Part shown: piece after piece, positions 1 to 10,070 of the stretch
How positions within the stretch are numbered: the first letter of the stretch is position 1
How the letters are laid out: each line of letters opens with the position of its first letter
From: JBCDGZ01 sp038750655
GTDB taxonomy: Bacteria; Bacteroidota; Bacteroidia; Chitinophagales; Saprospiraceae
Assembly: GCA_038750655.1 (NCBI GenBank)
Contig: JBCDGZ010000086.1
Location: 1-33,967 of the forward strand
Direction: 5' to 3'
DNA length: 33,967 nt
Notes under the pieces: model-generated
What the model saw: only the letters and a program-made list of their open reading frames with translations
Told to the model about the DNA's origin: nothing
Database searches by the model: none
Position numbers and translations under genes: made by a program

Positions 1-13
1 ACCCTTCGACCTG

Positions 14-1126
14 TCACCCCATGAGCAGGCCGAGGCGCTCGCCGCTGGCGCGGATCACGTGCTTCCCGGTGCGGTAAAGTTTAGGAATAGCCAGGTAGCG
101 ATACAGTCTATCCTGGGCAATCTCTCCGATACAACGAGCGCTGGCTGGAATACCCGGAGCAGCGATACCTGCTCCTAGGTGAACCGGGCTGCTCAACACC
201 CTCGCTTCGTCCCATAGTCCTTGTTCAATAAAGCTATTGAGCAGCTGTGCCCCTCCCTCAACCATAAGGCTGGATACGCGATGGTCGGCCAGCATCCGTA
301 GCAAGGAGGGAAGCAGTTGCTGATCAAAGCTCAGTTGTTTATACTTCACATTGGGTGCCAAAGTTGCAGAAGGCGCTCTTTCGGTGACAATCCAGGTGGG
401 GGCTTGGCCGTCGAAAAGGGGGGATTGGGGCGGAATTTTTAGGGCCCTATCGAGAGCGATTCGAAGAGGAGACGAGCCGGGATAAAAGCGCGTGGTCAGC
501 GAAGGGTGGTCGATCAGTGCTGTTTGGGTACCGACCATGATGGCGTCCAGCTCACTTCGCCACTTGTGCACCAGGCGGCGGCTGTAGGGGTTACTCAGCC
601 AGACTTGGCGTCCTGGTTGGGCAAAGAAGCCATCGGCCGAGCGGGCAAATTTCAGAACGACATAAGGACGATGCTCGCTAACAAAGACCTGCCTGTTGGC
701 GCTCAAGGCCAAGCCTTCTTCTTCCAATATCCCCGTAATGACCTCAACACCAGCTTCCCGTAGCAATTGTACTCCCTGACCGCCCACGCCGGGCGTTTTA
801 TCAATACAAGAAATGACAACTTTGGGAATTTTATGCTCAATAATCAACTTGGTACAGGGGGGCGTACGCCCGTAGATACAGCAGGGTTCCAGAGAAACAT
901 ACAAGGTCGAAGAGGAGAGGAGGGGGCGGTCTTGGGGGCTAACATTTCGTACCGCCATGACCTCGGCGTGTGGACCTCCGTCTTTAGCATAATATCCTTC
1001 GGCCAAAATTTTTCCACTTGTGGGGTGCAACAATAAGGCTCCGACCATGGGGTTGGGGCTAGTCGTTCCGGCCCCTCTGCGCGCCAGGGTAAAACAGCGG
1101 CGGATATAGTCTTCGTGATTTAGCAT
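14..1126 (-). CDS. ribD: Bifunctional riboflavin biosynthesis deaminase/reductase RibD
   Basis: RibD deaminates the pyrimidine intermediate made from GTP by the cyclohydrolase and then reduces its ribosyl side chain, in the cytosolic riboflavin pathway. The N-terminal cytidine-deaminase-like domain (about residues 1-145) has the zinc and catalytic residues: HAE at 53-55 and a PCC...GRTPPC motif with C82 and C91. The rest (about 150-370) is the RibD_C reductase domain, with the typical VEGGAQL stretch near the C-terminus. Length, 370 residues, is normal for the family. The frame is open to 1168, but I place the start at 1126: the protein then begins MLNHEDYIRR as family members do, and a TAnnTTTG promoter element lies inside the extra 14 codons. 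No other riboflavin gene is adjacent. Confidence 0.95.
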   Translation of the reverse strand: MLNHEDYIRRCFTLARRGAGTTSPNPMVGALLLHPTSGKILAEGYYAKDGGPHAEVMAVRNVSPQDRPLLSSSTLYVSLEPCCIYGRTPPCTKLIIEHKIPKVVISCIDKTPGVGGQGVQLLREAGVEVITGILEEEGLALSANRQVFVSEHRPYVVLKFARSADGFFAQPGRQVWLSNPYSRRLVHKWRSELDAIMVGTQTALIDHPSLTTRFYPGSSPLRIALDRALKIPPQSPLFDGQAPTWIVTERAPSATLAPNVKYKQLSFDQQLLPSLLRMLADHRVSSLMVEGGAQLLNSFIEQGLWDEARVLSSPVHLGAGIAAPGIPASARCIGEIAQDRLYRYLAIPKLYRTGKHVIRASGERLGLLMG

Positions 1127-1132
1127 TGGCAG

Positions 1133-1163
1133 CAAATGTAAGACTTTTCCAATTATTGTGACA
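1133..1163 (-). promoter_or_regulatory. Bacteroidota-type promoter of ribD, very close to the start codon
   Basis: Read on the minus strand, TTG (1163-1161), 20-21 nt, then TACATTTG (1140-1133) matches the Bacteroidota -33/-7 pattern. Only six nucleotides separate the last G from the ATG at 1126, so the mRNA would start at or just before the start codon. Confidence 0.6.
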
Positions 1164-1501
1164 AGCATAAACTACTCCGCAAAGTGTCTCTATTGTTACA
1201 TCATATTTAGTTATTATGACCGGATAGAACTATTGACATTAACTTGTGTATAATAATTAAGGGGAAGGGGGAGACAGAGAATCGAAAATCCGGTGAACCG
1301 GCCAAAGCTTTTGAACGTTTTACCCCCATTATGCACAGAAATAGATCGAAAGCGTAATGTTGATCTATGATGTAGGGGGTATGTAGTATGAAATTGAATC
1401 AATTTGAGTATAAAATTTCATTGAAATGCTTTCTGTTCTAAAAATGAATTGTAAACTTCGCAATAAGGTTAACATTATATTTTTATAATCAAAAAAATTA
1501 C

Positions 1502-1509
1502 TATCTTTA
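1502..1509 (+). promoter_or_regulatory. Candidate -7 element upstream of the HNH/AP2 gene
   Basis: TATCTTTA differs from TAnnTTTG only in the last base. No clear TTG lies 17-23 bp upstream, so the call is weak. It would give a leader of about 125 nt before the GTG at 1642. Confidence 0.35.
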
Positions 1510-1534
1510 CTTTAACGGGTAGAGTGTGTCGTGG

Positions 1535-1621
1535 TAAGCCTCTATCCAACAAGGCTTATGAAAGTTAACTTTTAAAGTATATTTTTTCACAACGGGCTTA
1601 GGCTATGCTAAGTCTTAAGCC
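1535..1621 (+). repeat. Two inverted TAAGCC/GGCTTA pairs in the leader of the HNH/AP2 gene
   Basis: TAAGCC at 1535-1540 faces GGCTTA at 1553-1558 (12-nt loop). A second pair in opposite order, GGCTTA at 1595-1600 and TAAGCC at 1616-1621, follows, with an inner CTTAG/CTAAG match. The four hexamers could be RNA stem-loops or a DNA operator, perhaps for the downstream DNA-binding protein itself. Confidence 0.5.
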
Positions 1622-1641
1622 TATTCAAATTCAGAGAGAGC

Positions 1642-2199
1642 GTGTTATACAAAGTCAAATTGAAAAATGCCAACGACGTGGTTATGTTGGATGATCATGT
1701 TTATGATTATCTAACTTCAGACCCATACCTCGTCAAGGTAGATTTCATCAACAACCTGAGGCGACACTCCAGTGGATGTGCCGTGTTTCAGAAGACCTGG
1801 CCCAAGGCCGGCGGTGGCGGTTACAAAACCGAAACCATTTACCTTCACAAGCTTATTGCCGAAAAATTTCTACCGGATCAGCGGTCCGGCGAACGCAACC
1901 TCGTTGGTGCTCGTAATGGCAACAAATTAGACTGCCGTTTGGAGAACCTGGTATGGCGTTCCCGTTCTGTTGCAAGTAGACAGCGGAAAACCAGTAGCAA
2001 ATGTGGTTACACCGGTGTTTACAAGGAAAACAAACGTTACCGCGCTGTCATTTCTATCGATAGAAAGTCCGTACACATCGGTATGTTTGCTACAGCTGAA
2101 GAGGCTGCTATGGCTTACAACAAAAAGTCAAAGGAGCTGTATGGTGAGGATGGTAAAATCAATGTCATCAAGAAAAAGAAGAAACCTAAAAAGGCTTAG
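1642..2199 (+). CDS. HNH-like/AP2 domain DNA-binding protein
   Basis: A small basic protein (185 aa) with a GTG start. Residues about 65-106 resemble the HNH_3 homing-nuclease fold (LHKLIAEKF, then NGNKLDCRLENLVW), but where active relatives have a histidine pair before GNK this protein has GARN, so the nuclease centre looks lost. Residues about 122-170 form an AP2/ERF-type DNA-binding domain (GYTGVY...YRAVI...HIGMFATAEEAAMAYN). The tail is lysine-rich (KKKKKPKKA). AP2 domains occur in free-standing and intron-encoded HNH endonucleases, and bacterial copies are often annotated as 'ERF' proteins. I infer a DNA-binding protein, either a relic of a homing nuclease or a regulator. It stands alone between long gene-free flanks, consistent with a mobile origin, but I see no intron boundaries. 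Confidence 0.75.
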   Translation: MLYKVKLKNANDVVMLDDHVYDYLTSDPYLVKVDFINNLRRHSSGCAVFQKTWPKAGGGGYKTETIYLHKLIAEKFLPDQRSGERNLVGARNGNKLDCRLENLVWRSRSVASRQRKTSSKCGYTGVYKENKRYRAVISIDRKSVHIGMFATAEEAAMAYNKKSKELYGEDGKINVIKKKKKPKKA

Positions 2200-2520
2200 A
2201 GATAGTCTAACAGTAATAAAAACATCCACTGTAAAACTATTATCCTACATTTTTAAGGTTGAGAAAACATCCTTATCCTTTCGTAAAGCATTAAAGACCC
2301 AAAGTAACAAGTCGGCCTTCTATTGACTCAGCATGATCATTCGATGTGCACTAACTCAGTTGGTGTATCGTCCTGAATACTGGGGAAATGTGTAGCCTAT
2401 ATGGCCTGTATGCACTTCTAATGCTTTACTGGCTTGTCAGTCGGAGTGGTTATTGTCAGAGCTGCGTAAAAAATAGGATGCAATTCTTCATTTAAGGTTT
2501 TATATTGATAATATTGCATC
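2200..2520. other. 320-bp gene-free region upstream of hemE
   Basis: No convincing ORF, RNA gene or repeat is visible. A TAATATTG at 2509-2516, one mismatch from TAnnTTTG, sits 4 nt before the hemE ATG, but it has no visible -33 partner. Confidence 0.4.
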
Positions 2521-3567
2521 ATGGCTTTAAAAAATGATTTATTACTGCAGACTGCCAATGGCCATTCTACTGATCGGCCACCCGTCTGGTTAATGCGACA
2601 AGCAGGGCGTATCCTTCCTCAATACCGAGCAATCAGAAACAGCTTGTCCGGATTCAAGGAATTAGTGGAAACGCCTGACTTAGCCGCTGAGGTAACTATT
2701 CAGCCCGTTGATGAGCTAGGGGTCGATGCCGCGATTTTGTTCTCTGACATCCTGGTGATTCCCGAAGCAATGGGGCTGACCTACGAGATGGTCGAAAAGA
2801 AAGGCCCCTTTTTTCCTAAAACGATTCAGTCAAAACAAGACATTGAGCAGTTGCGCAGTGGCCAAGAGGCTGCCGCAGATTTAAGCTATGTCTACGATGC
2901 TATCGGAGTAACCCTGCGCGAGCTGAATGAGCGTGTTCCTCTGATCGGCTTCGCCGGCGCTCCTTGGACGATCTTCTCTTATATGCTGGAAGGTAGTGGC
3001 AGCAAAACCTTCTCTAAAGCACGGAAGTTCCTTTATCAGGAAGAAGAGCTGTCGCATCAACTGTTGAATAAAATTACCGATACGACCATTGCTTATTTGC
3101 AGAATAAGGTGAAGGCTGGTGTACATCTGGTACAGGTCTTTGATTCCTGGGCAGGTATTCTGCCTCACAATCAGTATGAGCAATTCGCACTACCTTATAT
3201 TCGGCGCATTTGTGAGGCCATCCAGGGTGTTCCGGTCACGGTCTTTTCCAAAGGCGCTTTTCGGGCGCTGGAAGCCATTAGCGAGATGGATTGTCAGGTA
3301 ATTGGATTGGACTGGAACCTATCGCCTACAGAGAGCCGCAGGCGGGTGGGGGAGCATAAAGTATTGCAAGGCAACCTCGACCCCTGTTGTCTATACGCTG
3401 ATCGCCAGCGCGTTCAGCAACAAACCCTGAAGATGATTCAGGAGTTTGGAGGGCAGCATATCGTCAATTTGGGACATGGTGTTTATCCCGATACGCCGCT
3501 CGACAATGTAAAATGTTTTGTGGATACGGTCAAAGCATTTTCCTATTCTGAGGCTGAATCAGTCTAA
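2521..3567 (+). CDS. hemE: Uroporphyrinogen decarboxylase HemE
   Basis: HemE removes the four acetate carboxyls of uroporphyrinogen III to give coproporphyrinogen III in cytosolic heme synthesis. The signature PPVWLMRQAGR is at residues 20-30. The conserved FSDIL segment (about 74-78, with the catalytic Asp), GFAGAPWT (about 143-150), the FDSWAG stretch and a GHGVYPDTP near the end are all present. Length, 348 residues, is standard. The ATG at 2521 gives the expected N-terminus. No other heme gene is nearby; a weak hairpin followed by a T-run lies downstream before accD. Confidence 0.96.
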   Translation: MALKNDLLLQTANGHSTDRPPVWLMRQAGRILPQYRAIRNSLSGFKELVETPDLAAEVTIQPVDELGVDAAILFSDILVIPEAMGLTYEMVEKKGPFFPKTIQSKQDIEQLRSGQEAAADLSYVYDAIGVTLRELNERVPLIGFAGAPWTIFSYMLEGSGSKTFSKARKFLYQEEELSHQLLNKITDTTIAYLQNKVKAGVHLVQVFDSWAGILPHNQYEQFALPYIRRICEAIQGVPVTVFSKGAFRALEAISEMDCQVIGLDWNLSPTESRRRVGEHKVLQGNLDPCCLYADRQRVQQQTLKMIQEFGGQHIVNLGHGVYPDTPLDNVKCFVDTVKAFSYSEAESV

Positions 3568-3636
3568 TCAGACTTTATAGGGCTTATATTTAACAATTCA
3601 GAAGCGATCGCCGAATTGCTTGACTATCAGATTTTT

Positions 3637-3679
3637 GCCCCATCTAGCGTGTACGCTGGGCGGAGTAATAAAATTTTTT
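3637..3679 (+). terminator. Weak terminator-like hairpin after hemE
   Basis: GCCC (3637-3640) with AGCG (3646-3649) can pair with CGCT and GGGC (3654-3661), leaving a 5-nt bulge. A T6 run at 3674-3679 follows after about 12 nt. The gap to the T-run makes this uncertain. Confidence 0.35.
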
Positions 3680-3689
3680 ATGCCAAAGC

Positions 3690-3723
3690 TTTGTCTGTTT
3701 TATAACTTAGATTATTAACTTTG
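3690..3723 (+). promoter_or_regulatory. Bacteroidota-type promoter of accD
   Basis: TTTG at 3690-3693, a 22-bp spacer and TAACTTTG at 3716-3723 match the consensus exactly. The expected 5' untranslated region is about 30 nt before the ATG at 3759. Confidence 0.65.
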
Positions 3724-3758
3724 GTGCGCACAGAAAACTGTACAAAATTCACTATGGT

Positions 3759-4595
3759 ATGGGTTGGTTCAAAAGGTTAAAGGACGGGATTATTACTTCA
3801 ACTAAGGAGAAAAAAGAGGCTCCCGACGGTTTATGGTACAAATGTAAGCGTTGCAAGGCGGCTAGTACTATGAAGGAGTTGAAGGAAAATTTCTACAAAT
3901 GTGGCAAGTGTAATTATCATGTACGCATTGGTTCTGCCGACTATTTCGATCTCATCTTCGATGGCAGATACGAAGAGTTGTTTACCGACCTAATTGCCAA
4001 AGATTTCCTCAATTTTTCAGATCTCAAAGCCTATAATGACCGCTTGATGGCTGCTCGTGAGAAAACCAAACTGGACGATGCCCTTTCTGTGGCTGTCGGT
4101 AAGGTCAGCAAGCGCCCATTGGTTATCGCAGCGATGGACTTCACCTTCATTGGGGGGTCTATGGGATCTGTGGTTGGAGAAAAGATCGCTATGGCCATCG
4201 ATTATAGTCTGGAAATGCGCATCCCGCTCTTGATTATCTCCAAATCAGGAGGTGCAAGAATGATGGAATCCGCCTTTTCGCTGATGCAAATGGCCAAAAC
4301 TTCTGCCAAGCTTTCCCAGCTGGCTAAAGCCGGCATCCCTTATTTTTCTTTGCTCACTGATCCGACCACCGGTGGCGTTACCGCCTCCTTCGCTATGCTG
4401 GGCGACATCAACTTCGCTGAACCGGAAGCCCTGATCGGCTTCGCCGGCCCGCGGGTCATCAAAGAAACTATCAAAAAAGACCTTCCCGAAGGCTTCCAAA
4501 CCTCTGAGTTCCTACTGGATCACGGCTTCCTCGACTTTATCGTCGATCGAAAGGATTTGAAGACTAGAATTGGAGATTTGTTGGCCTTGTTCTAA
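3759..4595 (+). CDS. accD: Acetyl-CoA carboxylase carboxyltransferase subunit beta AccD
   Basis: AccD is the beta half of the carboxyltransferase that moves CO2 from biotin to acetyl-CoA, the first step of fatty acid synthesis. The N-terminal zinc ribbon is visible as C29-x2-C32 and C48-x2-C51. The crotonase-fold carboxyltransferase core follows, with FIGGSMGSVVGEK (around 130-142), SKSGGARMMES and the TDPTTGGVTASF oxyanion-type stretch. At 278 residues it is slightly shorter than E. coli AccD (304) but complete for this phylum. AccA is not adjacent. The gene has its own promoter and converges on bshC. Confidence 0.96.
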   Translation: MGWFKRLKDGIITSTKEKKEAPDGLWYKCKRCKAASTMKELKENFYKCGKCNYHVRIGSADYFDLIFDGRYEELFTDLIAKDFLNFSDLKAYNDRLMAAREKTKLDDALSVAVGKVSKRPLVIAAMDFTFIGGSMGSVVGEKIAMAIDYSLEMRIPLLIISKSGGARMMESAFSLMQMAKTSAKLSQLAKAGIPYFSLLTDPTTGGVTASFAMLGDINFAEPEALIGFAGPRVIKETIKKDLPEGFQTSEFLLDHGFLDFIVDRKDLKTRIGDLLALF

Positions 4596-4641
4596 GGGCC
4601 TTCGGCGGCTTAAAGCCTTGTGATTGATGGCAAACGCAATG

Positions 4642-4660
4642 GGACGGCCGTCTACCGTCC
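4642..4660. repeat. Inverted repeat between convergent accD and bshC
   Basis: GGACGG (4642-4647) and CCGTCC (4655-4660) form a perfect 6-bp stem with a 7-nt loop. A smaller TGCC-AAA-GGCA hairpin follows at about 4669-4679. Lying between convergent genes, they may help end transcription, but there is no T-run. Confidence 0.35.
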
Positions 4661-4687
4661 ACCCAAAATGCCAAAGGCACTCTACTG

Positions 4688-6277
4688 CTATTCCTCCACC
4701 ACCACAAACCCCGCTTCCAAAGGGTCCAAAGCCTCCCTTAGCACCTCAAAAAACGCCGTTCCATACCTAAGGTAAAACGCGAGAAAATTATCGTGTCGTT
4801 CCTGTAGGCCATTGGCGGGAAACAGTTTTTCTTTGAGGCCTCTGATTTGCTGGAGGGCGGTTTCGTGCTTTTGTTTTTCGGCGCGGACCAATCGGCCTTC
4901 CAGTTGTTCGACGGCCTTGAATTGACGGCTAGCCTCGGCGGCGACGGCTTTGGCCAGCGTCGGATCGACCTGTGTGGCTTTGGTTTTGATGGTCTCGAAG
5001 AGAGCCTGGAATTGCTGTTTTTCCTCCTGGAGGTGCAGGGGCTCGTCGCTTTGGCGGTGGACGAACTGGCGGACCAACTGATCGCTATCGGCAAAGAGAT
5101 CGATGATGTCCAAGCCTAGTTTCTTTCGTTTTTTGCTGCTGCCCTTATCGATCCACAGCACGGAGTTGCGGCGGATCAGCATGGGGAAGTTGATACCGAA
5201 GTGGTCGAACTGCGTTTGTCGCTCCATCCAATAGGCCAGCTCGCCGCCGCCGCCGATGTAGGCTAGGTTGGGCAGGATCAGCTCTTGGTAGAGGGGGCGC
5301 ATGACGACGTTGGGACTGAAGCGCTCGGGGCGGGCCTCCAGCTCTTGTAGCATAGCTTCCGGACTAAAGTGCAGTGAAGTATTGAGTACCTCGTATTGCC
5401 CATTCTCAAAAACAATTCGCTCTCTGGACTGCTCGCTGAGGTAGAACAGATTAATCTCTCGGGCCATTGCCTGCTGTCGAAAACCGGCCTCCTCCAAGCG
5501 ATTTCCTTCCGCATCCACTAAGGCCTTCGAGGGCTGGTTGACCAGTTCTTCCTTGAGCACCGGAATAAATAGGCGCTTCAGTCGTGCATCGCTCATATTG
5601 AGCACCAGCAGCCCCTGATCTTTGAACAATTCGTGGGCGAGAGCGTTGGCAGCAGGTCCGTAGTGGGTGTTTTCGGTATGGCAGCGATGAATAATATCGT
5701 AGATGTGTACCGCATTTTCTCCATTTCCCAAAACCTCCTTCAACTCTTCCAAAATCGGTTGCAATGTTGCCGTTTTCATAGCACCGACCGGGCCTTGTTC
5801 GCCACTTTGCCATTCCAGGCGTTTATTGAACAACCGAACATGATTGATTTCCTCAAAGTCGTGATCCTCTGCACCGCTAACAAAAACGGGCACAAATTGA
5901 TAGTCCGGATAGTGCTCGTTTAAGGTCTGTGTGAGGTGAAGAACAGAGGTGATTTTATAGATGTAATACAAGGGCCCCGTGAAAAGGCTAGGCTGATGAG
6001 CAGTTACAATGGTGAAGGTATGTGGGGATTGGAGCGCATCAATATGTCGCCTTTGCGGCGCTGAGATGCCTCGGCTTTGGTGCTGTTCCAACAAAACGCT
6101 GCACAGGGTTTGTCGGTCGGTGGTAGTCTTTGCTCTGTCTTTAATGACTTCGGAGAAAGCGGCTAATTCGACTGGATATTTGAAAAAGCTACTTAGGCGC
6201 TCGTCTCCCTGAGCGTACATTCGATCCCTCTCTGAAAGCTGTGGCACATCAGCGAAGGGAATTCTGGAAATATTCAT
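4688..6277 (-). CDS. bshC: Bacillithiol biosynthesis cysteine-adding enzyme BshC
   Basis: BshC is proposed to join cysteine to glucosaminyl-malate in the last step of making bacillithiol, the low-molecular-weight thiol used in place of glutathione by Firmicutes and many Bacteroidota. The 529-residue protein matches the family in length and landmarks: TIVTAHQPSLFTGPLYYIYK near residue 90, VSGAEDHDFEEINH near 155 and the central PNVVMRPLYQELILPNLAYIGGGGELAYW stretch, followed by a coiled-coil-rich C-terminal third. The frame opens at 6301, but MNISRIPF at 6277 is the usual family N-terminus. It is transcribed away from glpK. BshA and BshB are not in the window. Confidence 0.93.
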   Translation of the reverse strand: MNISRIPFADVPQLSERDRMYAQGDERLSSFFKYPVELAAFSEVIKDRAKTTTDRQTLCSVLLEQHQSRGISAPQRRHIDALQSPHTFTIVTAHQPSLFTGPLYYIYKITSVLHLTQTLNEHYPDYQFVPVFVSGAEDHDFEEINHVRLFNKRLEWQSGEQGPVGAMKTATLQPILEELKEVLGNGENAVHIYDIIHRCHTENTHYGPAANALAHELFKDQGLLVLNMSDARLKRLFIPVLKEELVNQPSKALVDAEGNRLEEAGFRQQAMAREINLFYLSEQSRERIVFENGQYEVLNTSLHFSPEAMLQELEARPERFSPNVVMRPLYQELILPNLAYIGGGGELAYWMERQTQFDHFGINFPMLIRRNSVLWIDKGSSKKRKKLGLDIIDLFADSDQLVRQFVHRQSDEPLHLQEEKQQFQALFETIKTKATQVDPTLAKAVAAEASRQFKAVEQLEGRLVRAEKQKHETALQQIRGLKEKLFPANGLQERHDNFLAFYLRYGTAFFEVLREALDPLEAGFVVVEE

Positions 6278-6338
6278 GTGCGGTATTTGGCCTTTAAACA
6301 ATTGACCGCTAAGGTAGTTTATTGCATAATATATTTTC

Positions 6339-6346
6339 TATATTTG
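6339..6346 (+). promoter_or_regulatory. Candidate -7 element of glpK
   Basis: TATATTTG matches TAnnTTTG, with the glpK ATG at 6370. The nearest TTG (6322-6324) is only 14 bp upstream, shorter than usual, so only the -7 part is convincing. Confidence 0.5.
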
Positions 6347-6369
6347 GCATTACAAAATTCCCGACCATT

Positions 6370-7856
<1,487 letters not shown>

Positions 7857-7857
<1 letters not shown>

Positions 7858-8900
7858 TGCAGGCGAAAGACAAAAAAATTGAAGTAGCGCAGCTTTGGTC
7901 GATGCTCAATGAGTATCGATTAATGGACGTACGAACCCCCGCGGAATACAACAAAGGACACATTCCTCAGGCAGGGACCTTACCCCTCTTTAACGATGGA
8001 GAGCGCATCATTGTGGGAACGACGTACAAGAAAGATTCCCCCAAAGAAGCTTTCCTCAAAGGGCTTGATCTGGTGGCTCCGAAGATGACCAGTTTTATAA
8101 AAGACGCCGAAGCCTTTGCGCCCGACAAAAAGTTGATCCTTCACTGTTGGCGCGGAGGACGACGCAGCGGCAGCATGGCCTGGCTACTGGATATGGCGGG
8201 CTTCGACGTCTATGCTATCACCGGGGGCTACAAGGCTTACCGCAATTTTATCCTCCAACAATTCACCAAACGCCCACTCCAAATCGTCGTACTAGGCGGC
8301 CGTACCGGTTGTGGAAAGACCCACATCCTCCAAGCCCTCCGGGCCGCCGGCGAGCAGGTATTGGACCTCGAAGGGTTGGCCAATCACAAGGGCTCGGCCT
8401 TCGGCGCCCTCGGTGAAGCTGCCCAACCTAGTGTCGAGCAATTTGAAAATGATATGTACGAGCAGTTCCGCCATCTTGACGCCAACAGGCGGGTCTGGGT
8501 AGAAAATGAGAGTCGGAGCATCGGGCGGATTTACATCCCGCAGGGATTCTGGGATCAAATGCGCAGCTCCCCACTGATCAACTTGGAATTGTCCTTGGAA
8601 TTGCGGGTAGAGAATTTGGTGAGCGACTATGCTCAATATTCCAATGAAGAACTCGGCGCAGCTTTTATGCGTATCCGCAAACGCCTGGGAGGTCTTCGCT
8701 TTCAGCAGGCCATTGAAGCCTTGGAAGCTGTTGATTACCACCAAGCGGCGGCCATTGCTTTGGCTTATTACGATAAGAGCTACCAATATATGCTGGACAA
8801 CCACAGTTCTCCCGACATCCACAATTTACCCGTCGATCACAATGATCCTCAGCGTTCTGCCGAGCTTTTGATCAACTATTGCGCGCAAAATCAGTTATAA
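7857..8900 (+). CDS. mnmH: tRNA 2-selenouridine synthase MnmH (SelU/YbbB)
   Basis: MnmH uses selenophosphate to convert 2-thiouridine at the wobble position of certain tRNAs to 2-selenouridine, via a geranylated intermediate. The N-terminal rhodanese domain has its catalytic cysteine at C97 in HCWRGGRRSGS. The C-terminal P-loop domain has GGRTGCGKT at about 148-156, followed by the family stretch LANHKGSAFG and WVENESRSIGRI. The protein is 347 aa. The ATG at 7857 overlaps the glpK stop and has GGGAG upstream; a TTG at 7845 is also in frame but less likely. The adjoining selD supplies its substrate. Confidence 0.95.
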
Positions 8901-8933
8901 AGTTCTAAACCCTTACTCAGAAGTTGAAGTATA

Positions 8934-9989
8934 ATGGAGAATCAAGCATTAACAAAAGAATACCGTTTGACGCAGTACAGTCACGGTGCAGGTTGCGGCT
9001 GTAAGATTGCCCCTAAAGTTTTAGATACCATCCTCAAATCGTCGGGAGCGGCAGTGCAGCATCCTGGCTTGTTGGTGGGAAATGCGGAGCGGGACGATGC
9101 AGCGGTTTTTGATCTGGGAGATGGCAGCGCTGTGGTTAGTACCACCGATTTTTTTATGCCCATTGTCGATGATGCGCAGGATTTTGGTCGCATCGCATCG
9201 GTCAATGCCATCAGCGATATTTATGCGATGGGAGGGACGCCCTTGGTGGCTATTGCCATTCTGGGCTGGCCTATGGATAAGCTGCCTCCGGAGCTGGCCA
9301 ATCAGGTGATTGAAGGGAGCCGGGAGGCCTGTGCGGAGGCGGGGATCGCCTTAGCTGGAGGCCACAGTATCGACAGTCCGGAGCCAATTTTTGGGCTGGC
9401 CGTTACGGGGCGAGTGCAGATTGATCAGTTGAAGAAAAATGGTGGGGCAGCCGTAGGCAGTCAGCTGTTTTTGACTAAAGGCTTAGGGGTTGGTGTTTTG
9501 TCTACGGCGCAGAAGAAAGGCCATGTGCGAGAAGCGCACCGTCAGCTGGCTCGCAACAGTATGGTTAAGCTCAACAGCATTGGGGTGAAATTTGGGCAAT
9601 TGGAGGCTGTACAGGCGATGACAGATGTTACGGGCTTTGGTCTGTTGGGGCACCTGTCGGAAATGTGCGAGGCCAGCGGCACAACGGCAGCGATTGATTT
9701 TGCCGACGTTCCTCGACTGGATCGCGAGGCGGTTGATCATTACATTGAACTGGGCTGTATTCCTGGCGGCACCCGCCGCAATTGGGACAGTTATGGACAT
9801 AAAATCAGCGAGTTGAGCGACTATCAGCGGGCCGTGCTCTGCGATCCGCAGACCAGCGGGGGGCTCTTGGTGGCCGTTGATCCCGAAGGGGTAGGGGCCT
9901 TCCAACAAACGGCGGCCGCAGTGGGTTTGGAGCTGGCACCAATCGGGCAAATGCTAGCGCGTCAAGATAATTTAGTAGTGGTCAGCTAA
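8934..9989 (+). CDS. selD: Selenide, water dikinase SelD (cysteine form)
   Basis: SelD makes selenophosphate from selenide and ATP. Its N-terminus carries YSHGAGCGCK, with C21 at the position that is Sec or Cys in the family and K24 after it, so this is the cysteine form and needs no UGA recoding. AIRS-type ATP-binding and C-terminal domains follow: TTDFFMPIVDD, NAISDIYAMGG, TDVTGFGLLGH and DPQTSGGLL are all in place. The length of 351 aa is normal. It lies 33 nt after mnmH on the same strand, forming a two-gene selenouridine cassette. No SelA or SelB is visible here. Confidence 0.96.
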   Translation: MENQALTKEYRLTQYSHGAGCGCKIAPKVLDTILKSSGAAVQHPGLLVGNAERDDAAVFDLGDGSAVVSTTDFFMPIVDDAQDFGRIASVNAISDIYAMGGTPLVAIAILGWPMDKLPPELANQVIEGSREACAEAGIALAGGHSIDSPEPIFGLAVTGRVQIDQLKKNGGAAVGSQLFLTKGLGVGVLSTAQKKGHVREAHRQLARNSMVKLNSIGVKFGQLEAVQAMTDVTGFGLLGHLSEMCEASGTTAAIDFADVPRLDREAVDHYIELGCIPGGTRRNWDSYGHKISELSDYQRAVLCDPQTSGGLLVAVDPEGVGAFQQTAAAVGLELAPIGQMLARQDNLVVVS

Positions 9990-10011
9990 ACAATTTGGGC
10001 CTATTCAGTTT

Positions 10012-10019
10012 TATCTTTA
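10012..10019 (+). promoter_or_regulatory. Candidate -7 element of lnt
   Basis: TATCTTTA is one base off TAnnTTTG. TTTG at 9994-9997 is only 14 bp upstream. The start codon of lnt is 51 nt downstream. Confidence 0.3.
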
Positions 10020-10070
10020 CAAATTAAAGCTGTATATTGACTACAGTCCAACAAAATTATAAGATAAGCT

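Larger units (their letters stand above)
1169..1641. other. 470-bp gene-free region between ribD and the HNH/AP2 gene
   Basis: A+T-rich intergenic DNA. A 62-codon minus-strand frame at 1214-1402 has no recognisable features and is not called. The right-hand part holds a promoter-like TATCTTTA (1502-1509) followed by a leader of about 125 nt with paired TAAGCC/GGCTTA hexamers, described separately. I see nothing recognisable in 1200-1500. Confidence 0.5.

Noticed and set aside
1214..1402. 62-codon minus-strand frame in the ribD/HNH spacer
   Set aside because: No start context, promoter or recognisable protein features; a chance frame in A+T-rich DNA.
3604..3611. GCGATCGC octamer resembling the cyanobacterial HIP1 repeat
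   Set aside because: I noticed only this one copy, and the organism is not a cyanobacterium.
8995..9005. Possible selenocysteine UGA in SelD
   Set aside because: The codon at the active-site position is TGC, so the protein is the cysteine form.
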